Notes under the pieces: model-generated
What the model saw: only the letters and a program-made list of their open reading frames with translations
Told to the model about the DNA's origin: nothing
The model's database searches: none
Position numbers and translations under genes: made by a program
In this document: piece by piece, positions 8,923 through 18,619 of the stretch
Layout of the letters: each line of letters begins with the position of its first letter
Position numbering within the stretch: position 1 is the stretch's first letter
Source of the DNA: Rheinheimera mesophila
GTDB taxonomy: Bacteria > Pseudomonadota > Gammaproteobacteria > Enterobacterales > Alteromonadaceae
Length of the DNA stretch: 64,000 nucleotides
Reading direction: 5' to 3'
NCBI RefSeq assembly: GCF_000986865.1
Contig: NZ_LAVS01000013.1
Location: 20,067-84,066, forward strand

Positions 8923-9641
8923 TGGATGGCCTCCTCAACAGTAAACTTACCTTCCAGCAAAGCTCGGCCTAAAATCACCCCAGCCACGCCAGTAGGTTTT
9001 AAGGCTTTGATATCGGCTAAAGAGCCAACGCCACCCGAGGCTTGCCACTGAATTTGTGGGTATTTCTGCACCAGTTCGGCATACAAAGCCAGATTAGGAC
9101 CCTGCAAAGTACCGTCTTTACTGATGTCGGTGCAGAGCACATGTTTCGCGCCTGCAGCAATAAAACCAGTCAGCACCTGCTCCAGCGTAATGCTCGACTC
9201 TTCAATCCAGCCGTGGCTTGGCAAGGTTTTATCGCCTTCGGCATTAATAGAGACATCCAGTGCTAACACTATTTTGTCGCCGCCATAAGCTCTTAACCAG
9301 CCTTGTACTGTTTCTGGTTCACGAATGGCGACACTGCCTACGACTACACGGCTGGCACCAGCCGAGAGTAACTGATCGACATCGGCTGCGGTGCGCACAC
9401 CACCGCCCACTTGCACAGGCAAAGGCGCGTTTTGCATTAAGGTTGTTAACAGCTCAAGCTGGCGCTCTGCGGCATTTTTTGCCCCTGTTAAATCCACCAG
9501 ATGCAAAAGTCCTGCGCCCGCTTTAGCGTATAAATCGCGCAGTTGCACTGGAGTTTGTTGATATTCAGTGGTTTTATCGTAGCTGCCCTGATACAGCCGC
9601 ACTGTTTTACCTTGTATTAAATCTATCGCCGGAATAATCAC
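8904..9641 (-). CDS. hisA: ProFAR isomerase (phosphoribosylformimino-AICAR isomerase)
   Basis: Fourth step of histidine synthesis. Half-barrel-duplicated TIM barrel homologous to HisF: the start [19 protein letters not shown] has the catalytic Asp8, VQVGGGVR and SGGVGS give the two phosphate sites, and the second catalytic Asp lies in [13 protein letters not shown]. Length (245 aa) is normal. It is separated from hisH by 36 nt, the widest gap inside this operon apart from the leader. Confidence 0.97.
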   Translation of the reverse strand: MIIPAIDLIQGKTVRLYQGSYDKTTEYQQTPVQLRDLYAKAGAGLLHLVDLTGAKNAAERQLELLTTLMQNAPLPVQVGGGVRTAADVDQLLSAGASRVVVGSVAIREPETVQGWLRAYGGDKIVLALDVSINAEGDKTLPSHGWIEESSITLEQVLTGFIAAGAKHVLCTDISKDGTLQGPNLALYAELVQKYPQIQWQASGGVGSLADIKALKPTGVAGVILGRALLEGKFTVEEAIQCWQDA

Positions 9642-9677
9642 GTTTTATCCTGTAACGGCAAAGCCGGATGAGAAAAA

Positions 9678-10280
9678 TTAACCATTAAACGCCAGAAAGT
9701 TTTGCAATAAACGTGCGCCAACAGCACCTGAGCGTTCAGGGTGGAACTGCGCGCCCAGCTTATTGCCTTTGCCAATCACAGCAGCAAAATCACTGCCGTA
9801 ATGGCAGCGCGCTAAAGTGGTGTCGGACGGTGCAACGGCAAAACTATGCACAAAATACACATAGTCGTTCGCCCCAATGCCTTTGAGAAGCGGATGATGT
9901 TGCGCACTTTCTTGCACCTGCAAGGTATTCCAGCCCATATGTGGCAGGCGTAAATCGCCCACTTGCATGCGCTTGACCTGACCTGGGATTAAACCTAAAC
10001 AGTCGACATCCCCTTCTTCGCTGTGATCGGTAAGTAGCTGCATACCCAGACAAATGCCTAAAAGTGGCTGCTCCGCCTGCTGTAAGGTGGCTATTAAATC
10101 GCGCTGCTGTAAGTTCGCCATCGCCTGACGTGCAGCGCCTACGCCCGGCACTAATAAACGGCTGGCGTTTTTAATCACAGTTAAATCGCTGCTGACTTTG
10201 GCATCCACACCGAGGCGCTGAAAGGCACAATAGACAGAGCTGATATTGGCACAGCCGGTATCGACAATCACAAGCGACAT
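9678..10280 (-). CDS. hisH: Imidazole glycerol phosphate synthase, glutaminase subunit
   Basis: Class I glutamine amidotransferase that feeds ammonia to HisF. The nucleophile elbow GICLGMQLL contains the catalytic Cys, the oxyanion region is VPGVGAAR, and the catalytic His-Glu pair is in FHPERSG. Length is 200 aa. The start codon shares one base with the hisB stop (TAATG arrangement), implying translational coupling. Confidence 0.97.
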   Translation of the reverse strand: MSLVIVDTGCANISSVYCAFQRLGVDAKVSSDLTVIKNASRLLVPGVGAARQAMANLQQRDLIATLQQAEQPLLGICLGMQLLTDHSEEGDVDCLGLIPGQVKRMQVGDLRLPHMGWNTLQVQESAQHHPLLKGIGANDYVYFVHSFAVAPSDTTLARCHYGSDFAAVIGKGNKLGAQFHPERSGAVGARLLQNFLAFNG

Positions 10281-11350
10281 TAAAGCACTCCTTTACTGCT
10301 GGGTAGCGCTTCGCCTGATACTTTAATCGCCTGACCAAGCGCACGGCCAAAAGCTTTAAATAAACCTTCCACCATATGGTGTTTATTGCCAGGGCTGACC
10401 GATAAGTGCAGCGTCATCAGCATGGCATCGCTTAACGAGCGGAAGAAGTGGTGCACCATTTCCAGATTCATAGTACCGACGGAACCCTGACCTAAATCTG
10501 CATCAAACTTCAGCAGCGGCCGGCCGGATAAATCCAGCACACATTCAGCGCGACATTCATCCATAGGCAACACAAAACCAAAGCGGGTAATGCCTTTTTT
10601 ATTGCCAAGCGCTTGTTTTAACGCCTGACCTAAAGCCAGAGCAGTATCTTCCACACTGTGGTGATCGTCGATGTGCAAGTCGCCTTTGACTTTGAGTTGC
10701 AGGCTGAAACCACCGTGGGTGGCAATTTGATCCAGCATATGGTCAAAAAAGCCTACACCGGTTTCAATGACATTGCCGCCTTGTTGGTCTAAGTCGACAT
10801 TCACTTGAATATCGGTTTCGCGGGTCACCCGACTGACACTGGCTTTACGGCCTTTGCTCAGCAGTTGTTTGGTAATTTCTTTCCAGCCTAGAGTAGCTCT
10901 GTCATAGCGAAACGACGGCAAGCCCATATTTTCCGCCAGTTGCACGTCGGTTAACCGATCGCCAATGACAAAAGAGTTGGTGAAATCCACTTTGCCTTGC
11001 TGCAGATAATCTTTGACTAAGCCCAGCTTCGGCTTGCGGCAGCTACAGTTGTCGCTGTCAAAGTGCGGGCAAATTAAAATATCGTCAAACCGAATGCCCT
11101 GTGAGGTCAGTAGTTGCATCATCTTATTGTGCGGCGCATCAAAAGTGTCACGCGGAAAACTAGAGGTACCCAAGCCATCCTGATTGGTCACCATCACAAG
11201 CGAATAGCCCGCAGCCTGTAACTTGAGTAACGAAGGCACCAAATCAGGCTCGTAGGCTAATTTTTCCAGTGAATCCAGTTGTTTATCTACCGGAGGCTCT
11301 TCCACCATAGTGCCGTCACGGTCGATAAATAAAATAGCTTTGGCACTCAT
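10280..11350 (-). CDS. hisB: Bifunctional histidinol-phosphatase / imidazoleglycerol-phosphate dehydratase
   Basis: Fused enzyme for steps 6 and 8. The N-terminal ~165 residues are a HAD phosphatase (FIDRDGT nucleophile motif, [15 protein letters not shown] zinc-binding loop, GDRLTD). The C-terminal ~190 residues are the dehydratase, with the paired metal motifs [23 protein letters not shown] and [15 protein letters not shown]. The fusion is typical of enteric-type gammaproteobacteria. It overlaps hisC by 4 nt. Confidence 0.97.
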   Translation of the reverse strand: MSAKAILFIDRDGTMVEEPPVDKQLDSLEKLAYEPDLVPSLLKLQAAGYSLVMVTNQDGLGTSSFPRDTFDAPHNKMMQLLTSQGIRFDDILICPHFDSDNCSCRKPKLGLVKDYLQQGKVDFTNSFVIGDRLTDVQLAENMGLPSFRYDRATLGWKEITKQLLSKGRKASVSRVTRETDIQVNVDLDQQGGNVIETGVGFFDHMLDQIATHGGFSLQLKVKGDLHIDDHHSVEDTALALGQALKQALGNKKGITRFGFVLPMDECRAECVLDLSGRPLLKFDADLGQGSVGTMNLEMVHHFFRSLSDAMLMTLHLSVSPGNKHHMVEGLFKAFGRALGQAIKVSGEALPSSKGVL

Positions 11351-12438
11351 AAAGACTCCTGTTTTTCTGAATTTGGGGATAAAGAATAAGACGACATAAT
11401 TTGTTGTAGCTGCGCCATTTCAGCGGCAGAACCAATAGAGACCCGAACTACCTGACCTAAACCTAACTGGCTGGATTGGTTACGAATAAGCACACCTTGC
11501 TCTGCAATAAAGCTGACCAGAGCCGCAGCATCAGGCACAGACAGCAACACATAGTTAGCCTTGGATGGATAGACTTTGCTTACATAACTCAAAGTTGTGG
11601 CAAAAGCGCTGAAGCTGTCGCGTAAGCTGTTGATTTGCGAAACTGTCGCGCGCATCTTTTGCTGGCCCTGGGCAGATAAGGCCTGCACTGCAATCTCGGC
11701 CACAGGAGCTGGTACAGGGTAGGGCGCTATCATCTGGCGAAGTGCGGCAATCACCGAAGGCTCTGCCAACGTAAAACCGCAACGCAGGCCAGCCAGAGCA
11801 AAAGCTTTGGATAAAGTACGCAGCACCACTAAGTTGCTATATTGGTTTAACAAACCAACCACCGAAGCTTCTGGTGCAAACTCAATATAAGCTTCGTCGA
11901 CCACCACTAAAGCCTTGTCTTTATAAAACTCCAGTACTTCAACGATTTGCTCACGAGGTATTAAATCGCCGGTCGGGTTATTCGGGCTACAAATAAACAC
12001 CAGTTTTACATTGGCTTGTTGCGCAAATAAAGTTGGCAGATCCAATGTTAAATCCCGGGTTAAAGGCACTATATTGACATCGACTAACTGGCTTTCGGCG
12101 CTGATTTTGTACATACCATAAGTCGGCGGGCAAATGCTGATGGCATCTTGTCCCGGTTCACAGAAGCTGCGAATTAACAGCTCAATGCCCTCATCAGCGC
12201 CCCGGCTGGTCAGCACCTGATGGGTTTCTACACCAGCATAAGCGGCATAAGCGCTGATCAGCTCTTTGGGCTGACAATCCGGGTATCTGTTGTACTGGCC
12301 TGACAGCTCATAGTCTGTGGCTAAGGAGTTTTCGTTGGCATTGAGCCACACCGAGCCGCCACTCATGCTTAAGCGGGCTGAAGCATAAGGCACCAGTTGT
12401 TGTACTTTTTGCCGGGCTAAACTGCTGATACGGCTCAT
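11347..12438 (-). CDS. hisC: Histidinol-phosphate aminotransferase
   Basis: PLP-dependent class I/II aminotransferase converting imidazole acetol phosphate to histidinol phosphate. It shows [20 protein letters not shown] and the PLP lysine in [16 protein letters not shown]. Length is 363 aa. The C-terminus ends in a short Ser-rich tail. It overlaps hisD and hisB by 4 nt on each side, as expected inside the operon. Confidence 0.96.
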   Translation of the reverse strand: MSRISSLARQKVQQLVPYASARLSMSGGSVWLNANENSLATDYELSGQYNRYPDCQPKELISAYAAYAGVETHQVLTSRGADEGIELLIRSFCEPGQDAISICPPTYGMYKISAESQLVDVNIVPLTRDLTLDLPTLFAQQANVKLVFICSPNNPTGDLIPREQIVEVLEFYKDKALVVVDEAYIEFAPEASVVGLLNQYSNLVVLRTLSKAFALAGLRCGFTLAEPSVIAALRQMIAPYPVPAPVAEIAVQALSAQGQQKMRATVSQINSLRDSFSAFATTLSYVSKVYPSKANYVLLSVPDAAALVSFIAEQGVLIRNQSSQLGLGQVVRVSIGSAAEMAQLQQIMSSYSLSPNSEKQESL

Positions 12439-13778
12439 GGACGATTTCCCTCTGAAATTTTTGCGTGAAGCGCTAACTCTGCTAATCGGAACGACACCGC
12501 ATTGGCGTGCGCATCTAAGCCTTCGGCTTTGGCCAGTTTAACAATAGTGGGGCCTAAATCGCGCATGCCGTCTGCTGTTAAGTGTTGCACTGTATAACGA
12601 CGATAAAAGTCGGCCAGACTTAAACTGCTGTGGTTACGGCTATAGCCATAAGTGGGCAACACATGGTTAGTGCCACTGGCATAATCACCTGCAGATTCTG
12701 GCGTATAAGGACCCACAAAAATACTGGCGGCGTTGGTTAATTTACCAAGCAGGCCTTGGTCGTCCGCGGTTTGAATAATTAAGTGCTCAGGTGCGTATTG
12801 ATTACTGACCAAAGCTGCTGTGGCTAAATCCGGCGTTAAAATTAGTCGGCTGTTGCTCAGGGCCTTTTTCGCAATTTCAGCTCGTGGTAATAAAGCCGTC
12901 TGACGTGTTAATTCACTGATAGTATTGACCAGCAAGGCTTCAGAAGGGCTGACGAGCACCACTTGTGAGTCCGGACCGTGTTCGGCCTGAGATAATAAAT
13001 CTGCTGCTACAAAGACCGGGTTGGCTGTGTCATCGGCAATCACTAAAACTTCAGAAGGGCCAGCCGGCATATCAATAGCGGCGCCTCTAGCATCCTGGCT
13101 GACTTGCTGCTTGGCCTCGGTGACAAACCTGTTGCCCGGACCAAAAATCTTATCCACTTTGCCGATGGTTTCAGTGCCATAGGCCAAAGCGGCCACAGCC
13201 TGAGCGCCACCTAAAGTATAAATCTCGGTAATGCCACAGAGAGATGCGGCATAGACGATTTCAGCGGCAATATCACCGGCTTCAGGCTGCCCCGGCGGCG
13301 TGACTAACACCACCCGGCGGCAACCGGCCAGTTGCGCAGGCACACCCAGCATTAACACAGTAGATGGCAAAGGCGCGCTGCCACCGGGCACATACAAACC
13401 CACCTGATCCAAAGCGCTGTAATTCAGTTCACAGATCACACCAGGCTGAGTTTCAATACGGATATTCTGCGGCACCTGAGCGGCATGGAAGCTGCGGATA
13501 TTGCGATAGGCAATCTGGATGGCAGTTTTTAACTCGTCTGATAAAGAGCCAATTAAACGCTGTTGCGACTCGTCCGACAAACGCAAAGGGTTGCTCTGCA
13601 GCTTGTCAAACTCAAGGCTGAAACGCTGTAAAGCGGCATCGCCTTCAGTACGCACAGCGCGAATTATCTGTTTTACTGCCTGTTTTAAACTGTCGGACTG
13701 CTGCTGCAACGGGCGTTCTAATAACGCCTGCTGGGCAGTTTTATCCAGTTGTTGCCAGTTGCTGATCTGAAACTGCAT
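12435..13778 (-). CDS. hisD: Histidinol dehydrogenase
   Basis: Last two oxidation steps from histidinol to histidine, NAD- and zinc-dependent. Family blocks are clear: GLYVPGGSAPLPSTVLM, GPGNRFVTEAK, DMPAGPSEVLVIAD, AEHGPDSQ with a zinc/His ligand, APEHL and GTNHVLPTYGYSR. The 447-aa length is slightly longer than E. coli HisD. Four nt separate its start from the hisG stop. Confidence 0.97.
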   Translation of the reverse strand: MQFQISNWQQLDKTAQQALLERPLQQQSDSLKQAVKQIIRAVRTEGDAALQRFSLEFDKLQSNPLRLSDESQQRLIGSLSDELKTAIQIAYRNIRSFHAAQVPQNIRIETQPGVICELNYSALDQVGLYVPGGSAPLPSTVLMLGVPAQLAGCRRVVLVTPPGQPEAGDIAAEIVYAASLCGITEIYTLGGAQAVAALAYGTETIGKVDKIFGPGNRFVTEAKQQVSQDARGAAIDMPAGPSEVLVIADDTANPVFVAADLLSQAEHGPDSQVVLVSPSEALLVNTISELTRQTALLPRAEIAKKALSNSRLILTPDLATAALVSNQYAPEHLIIQTADDQGLLGKLTNAASIFVGPYTPESAGDYASGTNHVLPTYGYSRNHSSLSLADFYRRYTVQHLTADGMRDLGPTIVKLAKAEGLDAHANAVSFRLAELALHAKISEGNRP

Positions 13779-13781
13779 CTT

Positions 13782-14684
13782 TTACTCCATCATCTTTTCA
13801 ATGGGTAATACAAGAATGGAGCTAGCACCTAAGCCTTTGAGTTGCTCCATGGTTTCCCAGAACAACGTCTCGCTGCTGACCACATGCAAAGCCACTAAAT
13901 CGTCATTGCCTGCCAGTGGTAATAAAGTTGGGTTTTCAGCACCTGGCAGCAGAGCTATTACTTCCTGCAAACGAGCGCGTGGTGCGTGCAGCATAATGTA
14001 TTTACTTTCATTGGCCTGCATCACACCCTGAATACGTGGCATTAGCTTTTTGATCAGTTTCAGTTGTTTTTCATCAGCTAAATCGCGGCGCTGGATCAGT
14101 ACTGCTTTGGATCGGTAAATCACTTCCACTTCTTTTAAGCCATTGGCTTCTAAAGTGGCGCCTGTGGAGACTAAATCACAAATGGCATCGGCTAAACCAG
14201 CGCGTGGTGCTACTTCCACTGAGCCTTTTAAATTGACGATACGGCAATTGACACCATTTTGTTTTAAATAGCGGTTTAGTAAACGTGGGTAAGTGGTGGC
14301 GATAGTGCGGCCTTCTAAGTCTTTGACCGATTTATAGTCTTCTTCCTGCGGTACAGCGATGGATAAACGGCAGCCACCAAAGTCTAAACGGGCCAGCACA
14401 GTGTAATCGTAGGTTTCGTTGTCCATTTGACGTTGCAAGGACACTTCTTCCAGTACGTTTTCACCAACGAAACCTAAATCACAAACACCGTCCATCACTA
14501 AACCCGGAATATCGTCATCGCGCACCCGCAGTAAATCGATATCCATATTTTCGACATGGGCGATCAGACGCTGTTCACGTAGGTTAATTTTCAAACCACA
14601 GCTAGTTAAAAGAGCCTGTGAGTCTTGCGACAGGCGACCTGACTTCTGAATAGCGATACGTAATCTGTTGCTGTTAACTGTCAT
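13782..14684 (-). CDS. hisG: ATP phosphoribosyltransferase, long form
   Basis: First committed and feedback-inhibited step of histidine synthesis. It is the long form (about 300 aa) with a C-terminal regulatory domain, so no HisZ is needed. It shows [13 protein letters not shown] at the start, [20 protein letters not shown], and the PRPP-binding region with [25 protein letters not shown] at 14693 is in frame, but the ATG at 14684 is better placed behind AAAAGG and gives the normal N-terminus. First structural gene, downstream of the attenuator. Confidence 0.96.
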   Translation of the reverse strand: MTVNSNRLRIAIQKSGRLSQDSQALLTSCGLKINLREQRLIAHVENMDIDLLRVRDDDIPGLVMDGVCDLGFVGENVLEEVSLQRQMDNETYDYTVLARLDFGGCRLSIAVPQEEDYKSVKDLEGRTIATTYPRLLNRYLKQNGVNCRIVNLKGSVEVAPRAGLADAICDLVSTGATLEANGLKEVEVIYRSKAVLIQRRDLADEKQLKLIKKLMPRIQGVMQANESKYIMLHAPRARLQEVIALLPGAENPTLLPLAGNDDLVALHVVSSETLFWETMEQLKGLGASSILVLPIEKMME

Positions 14685-14710
14685 GTTTATCAATACCTTT
14701 TAAAAATCGT

Positions 14711-14744
14711 AAAACAAAAACCCCGGGATTTTAGCCCCGGGGTT
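14711..14744 (-). terminator. his operon attenuator (Rho-independent terminator)
   Basis: On the minus strand a 9-bp perfect GC-rich stem, AACCCCGGG / CCCGGGGTT with an 8-nt loop, is followed by TTTTTGTTTT. It lies between the leader peptide and hisG, the expected position for transcription attenuation. Upstream, CTAGCC (leader end), GGCTAG and CTAGCC (14777-14797) can form alternative stems. Confidence 0.88.
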
Positions 14745-14817
14745 CAGTTGGAATTGGTTTGCACTTTCTCCACCGTAGGCTAGTTATGACCTAGCCTCCA
14801 ATGTCAACACGGACCGG

Positions 14818-14865
14818 CTAGTCGGATAAATGATGATGATGATGCCAGTGAATGTTGATAATCAT
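14818..14865 (-). CDS. hisL: his operon leader peptide
   Basis: A 15-codon reading frame encoding MIINIHWHHHHHLSD, with six His codons (CAC once, then CAT five times in a row), stopping at TAG. GAGGAG lies about 9 nt upstream of the ATG. Ribosome stalling at the His run when charged tRNA-His is scarce would free downstream segments to prevent formation of the terminator hairpin at 14711-14744. This is the classical his attenuation layout known from enterics. The peptide is too short for standard gene callers. The stop codon lies inside the first of the alternating CTAGCC/GGCTAG segments, as the stalling model requires. Confidence 0.92.
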   Translation of the reverse strand: MIINIHWHHHHHLSD

Positions 14866-14886
14866 AAAAGTGACTCCTCGTTAAGA

Positions 14887-14892
14887 TGTATA
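14887..14892 (-). promoter_or_regulatory. Candidate -10 element of the his promoter
   Basis: On the minus strand TATACA lies about 22 nt before the start codon of the leader peptide. No good -35 hexamer is visible at 16-18 nt (AATCAC is the best), so this is tentative. Confidence 0.35.
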
Positions 14893-15133
14893 CAAGCTAG
14901 CGGCTTTTTGTGATTCAGGCAACAAAATTTTTTGTTTCCGCCATATTTTGTTTTGATGCGATATTTTTGTATCTATTTGTTTTTGTTTTGTTATTTTTAA
15001 TTTTGCACACTTTTTACGACAAAAAATGAATAATTTATAAATATATTCCTCTAAGGGTTAGTGTAAAAAATAATCATGTTGTATAGATAAAGTTGTTTGC
15101 ACCGCTGCCGATAACAGGGCAGAGGAGGACTGT

Positions 15134-15394
15134 ATGGACGTTTTGTTTCCCTATTTATATCGACCACCGGGCACACCCGCTGAACAGCCAGGGCCTATGA
15201 TCGCGCCTGTGTTTAAGGATGCAAAGATCAGCGCTTATGAAAAAGAGGAAAAACGTTTCCTGATTTTACTTAAAGATCAGCAGAAAAAACGTCAGGACAG
15301 GCGCCGCCGTGACGACTATCCACCAGCTCCTGAAACCACGCCTGAGGAAGATCAGCATGTGGATGACGAAGGACACTTAGATATTTTTATCTAG
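15134..15394 (+). CDS. Small acidic/basic-patterned hypothetical protein (86 aa)
   Basis: Not recognised. GAGGAGG lies about 5 nt before the ATG, an unusually strong ribosome site, so the gene is probably real. The first ~30 residues are Pro-rich (PYLYRPPGTPAEQPGP), then comes a strongly charged helix containing KKRQDRRRRDD, then an acidic tail ending GHLDIFI. No signal peptide or membrane segment. The AT-rich 250-nt region upstream also carries the his promoter on the other strand. It stands alone before yoaA. Confidence 0.6.
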   Translation: MDVLFPYLYRPPGTPAEQPGPMIAPVFKDAKISAYEKEEKRFLILLKDQQKKRQDRRRRDDYPPAPETTPEEDQHVDDEGHLDIFI

Positions 15395-15483
15395 CCAAGG
15401 CATAATAGCGCAAATTCTTGCCGGGCCTTATTTATGCTGTTGTCTGTTTTTTTACCTGCTAACTCTGGGTTCGTTTTGCGCTT

Positions 15484-17403
15484 ATGTTAAAGCAAGTGCA
15501 ACAGGCTTTTGCCGAACAAGGGGCTTTGTCCAAAGCTATTGCAGGTTTTAAAGCCCGTGAGCCACAAAAGTTGATGGCAGCTTCTGTGACTAAATCCATT
15601 GAAAATGGCAGTGCTTTAGTGGTCGAAGCGGGCACTGGCACAGGCAAAACCTACGCTTATTTAGTGCCTGCTTTGTTATCCGGCAAAAAAGTGATCTTAT
15701 CCACTGGAACGAAAAACCTGCAGGAGCAGCTATATTTCCGTGATTTACCCACTGTCCTTAAAGCTTTGGCCTTGCCAGTGGACACTTCTTTATTAAAAGG
15801 CCGCTCCAATTATTTGTGTTTATTTCGCTTGGATCAGCATTACCAGCATGTACCAACGGCGGATGCGGCTGTGATCAACGATTTAAGCCTGATCAAAAAG
15901 TGGTCCAACGAAACCCAAAGTGGTGATATAGGCGAGCTGACTTACATAGCCGAAGACTCCAAAGCTCTGCCGCTGGTGACCAGCACCGCAGACAATTGCC
16001 TCGGCAAAGACTGCCCATCCTACGAAGACTGCTATTTGCTCAGGGCCCGCAAAAAGGCTATGCAGGCCGATTTAGTCGTGGTGAACCACCATTTGTTTTT
16101 TGCCGATATGGCACTCAAAGACACAGGTTTTGGCGAGCTGCTGCCGAATATGGATGTGGTGATTTTTGATGAAGCCCACCAAATTCCGGATATCGCCAGT
16201 GAGTATTTTGGTGAGACTTTATCCAGCCGGACTCTACTGGACCTGTGTAAAGAGTTGGAACTGATTTGTAAAACTGAATTACGTGATCATCCGCAATTGA
16301 GTAAAACCGCGGACAAACTGGCGACTTTAGTCCGTGACTGGCGACTTTTGTGGTCCGATGAACCTGAACGCGGCAATTGGCGGGATAGTAGTAAAAGACC
16401 GGACGTGCAACTGGCACTGACCCGTGTCTCTGAAGCCATGGGTATGTTGTATCAGGTGCTCAAGGGCAGTCTTGGCCGCAACGAAGTGGTGGATCATTGT
16501 TTTGAGCGGCTGGCTTTGGCGAAAACCCAGTTAGAAAAACTGCAGGATGTCAGCAAAACCGGTGTGAGTTTCTGGTACGAAACCACCCGGCAACATATCA
16601 GTCTGCATTTAACGCCTCTGAGTATTGCTGATAAATTCCGTGAGCTGGTGTTTGCCGAAAAACGTAGTTGGATTTTTACTTCGGCCACTTTGTCGGTGGA
16701 TCAGGGCTTCGCCCACTACAGTGAACAAATGGGTTTGCAGCAGGCCGATACTTTGCTGCTCGACAGCCCATTTGATTACCAGCAGCAAGCTATGTTGCTG
16801 GTGCCGCGTTATTTACCTGAACCCAATGACGCCCGAATGGGCAAGGCGCTGCTGAAATTGGCAGTCCCTTTAATTGAAGCCAATCAGGGCCGCTGTTTTT
16901 TCCTGTTCACCAGCCATCGTATGCTGCAGTGGATGGCGAACGAGCTGCCCCAGCATTTGTCTTTGCCCGTGCTGGTGCAGGGCAGTACCAGTAAACGTTT
17001 ATTGCTGGAGCAGTTTGTTGAAACCAAACATGCGGTGTTGCTTGGCACCGGCAGTTTCTGGGAAGGCGTGGATGTACGGGGCGATACTTTAAGCTGCGTT
17101 ATTATCGATAAACTACCTTTTGCCTCGCCGGATGACCCGTTACTGCAGGCGCGCAATGAAGATTGTCAGCTCAAAGGTCAGGATCCTTTTGCTTTAGTCC
17201 AGTTGCCGCAAGCCGTGATCACTTTAAAGCAGGGGGTAGGCCGTTTAATTCGTGATGTGTCAGACCGGGGCGTGTTGGTGATTTGTGATAACAGATTAGT
17301 CACCCGGCCTTATGGTTCGGTGTTTTTAAAAAGCTTACCGCCGATGCGCCGTAGCCGTGATTTGCAGGCTGCGGTAAAATTCCTGACCGATTTGCCGAAA
17401 TAG
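15484..17403 (+). CDS. yoaA: DinG-family ATP-dependent DNA helicase YoaA
   Basis: XPD-like 5'-3' superfamily 2 helicase. Walker A is EAGTGTGKT (about 48-56), the DEAH box is at residues 229-232, and the C-terminal motif is QGVGRLIRDVSDRG. Four cysteines spaced for an iron-sulfur cluster (Cys112, Cys172, Cys177, Cys183) are present. In E. coli YoaA works with the HolC subunit of DNA polymerase III in repair of stalled forks. Length is 639 aa. Its downstream neighbour tsaB is the same as in E. coli, which supports YoaA rather than DinG. No LexA-box match was seen upstream. Confidence 0.93.
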   Translation: MLKQVQQAFAEQGALSKAIAGFKAREPQKLMAASVTKSIENGSALVVEAGTGTGKTYAYLVPALLSGKKVILSTGTKNLQEQLYFRDLPTVLKALALPVDTSLLKGRSNYLCLFRLDQHYQHVPTADAAVINDLSLIKKWSNETQSGDIGELTYIAEDSKALPLVTSTADNCLGKDCPSYEDCYLLRARKKAMQADLVVVNHHLFFADMALKDTGFGELLPNMDVVIFDEAHQIPDIASEYFGETLSSRTLLDLCKELELICKTELRDHPQLSKTADKLATLVRDWRLLWSDEPERGNWRDSSKRPDVQLALTRVSEAMGMLYQVLKGSLGRNEVVDHCFERLALAKTQLEKLQDVSKTGVSFWYETTRQHISLHLTPLSIADKFRELVFAEKRSWIFTSATLSVDQGFAHYSEQMGLQQADTLLLDSPFDYQQQAMLLVPRYLPEPNDARMGKALLKLAVPLIEANQGRCFFLFTSHRMLQWMANELPQHLSLPVLVQGSTSKRLLLEQFVETKHAVLLGTGSFWEGVDVRGDTLSCVIIDKLPFASPDDPLLQARNEDCQLKGQDPFALVQLPQAVITLKQGVGRLIRDVSDRGVLVICDNRLVTRPYGSVFLKSLPPMRRSRDLQAAVKFLTDLPK

Positions 17404-17436
17404 CAAAAAATCCACATTGATAAAAGGAGCCGCCTG

Positions 17437-18156
17437 TTGAAACTACTGGCACTAGATACCTCTACCGAAGCTTGTTCAGTGGCGTTAACTGTCGATGGCA
17501 AAATTCTGACTTTGGATGAAGTTTGTCCGCAGCAACATAGCAAACGTATTTTGCCTATGGTGCAACAGCTACTGTCTGAAGCAGGACTCACTCTACAGCA
17601 ACTGGATGGTCTGGTCTTTGGCAAAGGACCTGGCAGTTTTACCGGGGTTCGGATAGGAGTCGGAGTGTGTCAGGGACTGGCTTTTGGCGCAGAGCTACCG
17701 GTTTATGGTGTATCGACCTTGGCGGCTATGGCGCAAGCCGCACACAGATTGCATCAGGCGCATCAGGTCGTGTCCGCTATAGATGCACGGATGAATGAAG
17801 TCTATCTGGCGAGTTTTCAGTTAGCTGATCAGGGCTTGATGCAAGCTCTGAGCGATGAAGTGGCGGCTAAGCCCACTGATTTGGCCGCACCTGTATTAAA
17901 AGGTGCTATATGCGCTGTAGGCACGGGGTGGCAAACCTACCCACAACAGTTGGAAGACTGGCATAAAACTGGCAACAGCGGAGATGAAGATCTGGCTGTG
18001 GTTCATCATAGCCCTGTGATTCTGTATCCTTCAGCGCAGGATATGTTGAGTCTGGCGGCAATTCCGTTCCGGCAAGGGCAGTTTATTGCCGCCGAACTGG
18101 CAGAGCCGACTTATGTGAGAGACGAAGTGACCTGGCAAAAACTTCCTAACAGGTAA
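17437..18156 (+). CDS. tsaB: tRNA threonylcarbamoyladenosine biosynthesis protein TsaB
   Basis: Non-catalytic ASKHA-fold partner of TsaD in the t6A37 modification of ANN-decoding tRNAs. The N-terminus KLLALDTSTEACSVAL and the block GLVFGKGPGSFTGVRIGVG are diagnostic. Length is 239 aa. The start is TTG at 17437, placed 7-8 nt after AAAGGAG; no in-frame ATG gives the conserved N-terminus. It is 33 nt downstream of yoaA, likely one transcription unit. In E. coli slp/yeaY follows directly; here about 7 kb intervenes. Confidence 0.95.
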   Translation: MKLLALDTSTEACSVALTVDGKILTLDEVCPQQHSKRILPMVQQLLSEAGLTLQQLDGLVFGKGPGSFTGVRIGVGVCQGLAFGAELPVYGVSTLAAMAQAAHRLHQAHQVVSAIDARMNEVYLASFQLADQGLMQALSDEVAAKPTDLAAPVLKGAICAVGTGWQTYPQQLEDWHKTGNSGDEDLAVVHHSPVILYPSAQDMLSLAAIPFRQGQFIAAELAEPTYVRDEVTWQKLPNR

Positions 18157-18166
18157 TAAAAGCGAC

Positions 18167-18194
18167 TTGGCGAAAAATTTTGCTAAGTTATACT
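18167..18194 (+). promoter_or_regulatory. Promoter before the 101-aa hypothetical gene
   Basis: TTGGCG (18167-18172) and TATACT (18189-18194) lie 16 nt apart, 32 nt upstream of the ATG at 18226. Confidence 0.55.
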
Positions 18195-18225
18195 GGCACT
18201 TAACCGAAACGAACTTTAAGCAGTT

Positions 18226-18531
18226 ATGACAATAGCCGTCAGTCGTGATGTACCGAAAAATCCCAGTGTCGGACTGGTATTTCAGGGCAATAAAACCAAA
18301 GCCGTAGAGGCTGAACAGCAAAGTACAACCACACTGGTACCTTCTGGTCGCGGTGTGCGTGCTGACGCTCAGGTTTTGTCGATGCTGGACGAGCAGGAAG
18401 CGCAAAGACGCACGACCTACGACCAGCCGAAACAGCGCAATCAGCAGGCGTTAGATGCCTACGACATGCTGGCGAATCAGGACAAACGTGAAAAGATCCA
18501 GCAAATGTTTAGTTTGGATTTGTACGCTTAA
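18226..18531 (+). CDS. Hypothetical 101-aa soluble protein
   Basis: Not recognised. Polar protein without signal peptide or membrane helix. The C-terminal half is helical and charged (LDEQEAQRR, LDAYDMLANQDKREKIQQMF). It starts with ATG behind a good promoter; ribosome-binding complementarity is weak. It lies between tsaB and the SDR operon and may be a conserved orphan of this lineage. Composition matches its neighbours, which argues for a real gene. Confidence 0.55.
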   Translation: MTIAVSRDVPKNPSVGLVFQGNKTKAVEAEQQSTTTLVPSGRGVRADAQVLSMLDEQEAQRRTTYDQPKQRNQQALDAYDMLANQDKREKIQQMFSLDLYA

Positions 18532-18619
18532 GCTGTGTTAACCACTCTGTTTTTACAACAGGGATCCATTTAGCGAGCGCAGACGTATAAACAGCATCAT
18601 TCGTTTTGAGTCTGTATTT

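Noticed and set aside
15395..15483. LexA box before yoaA
   Set aside because: No CTGT(N8)ACAG match was found, so SOS control is not claimed.
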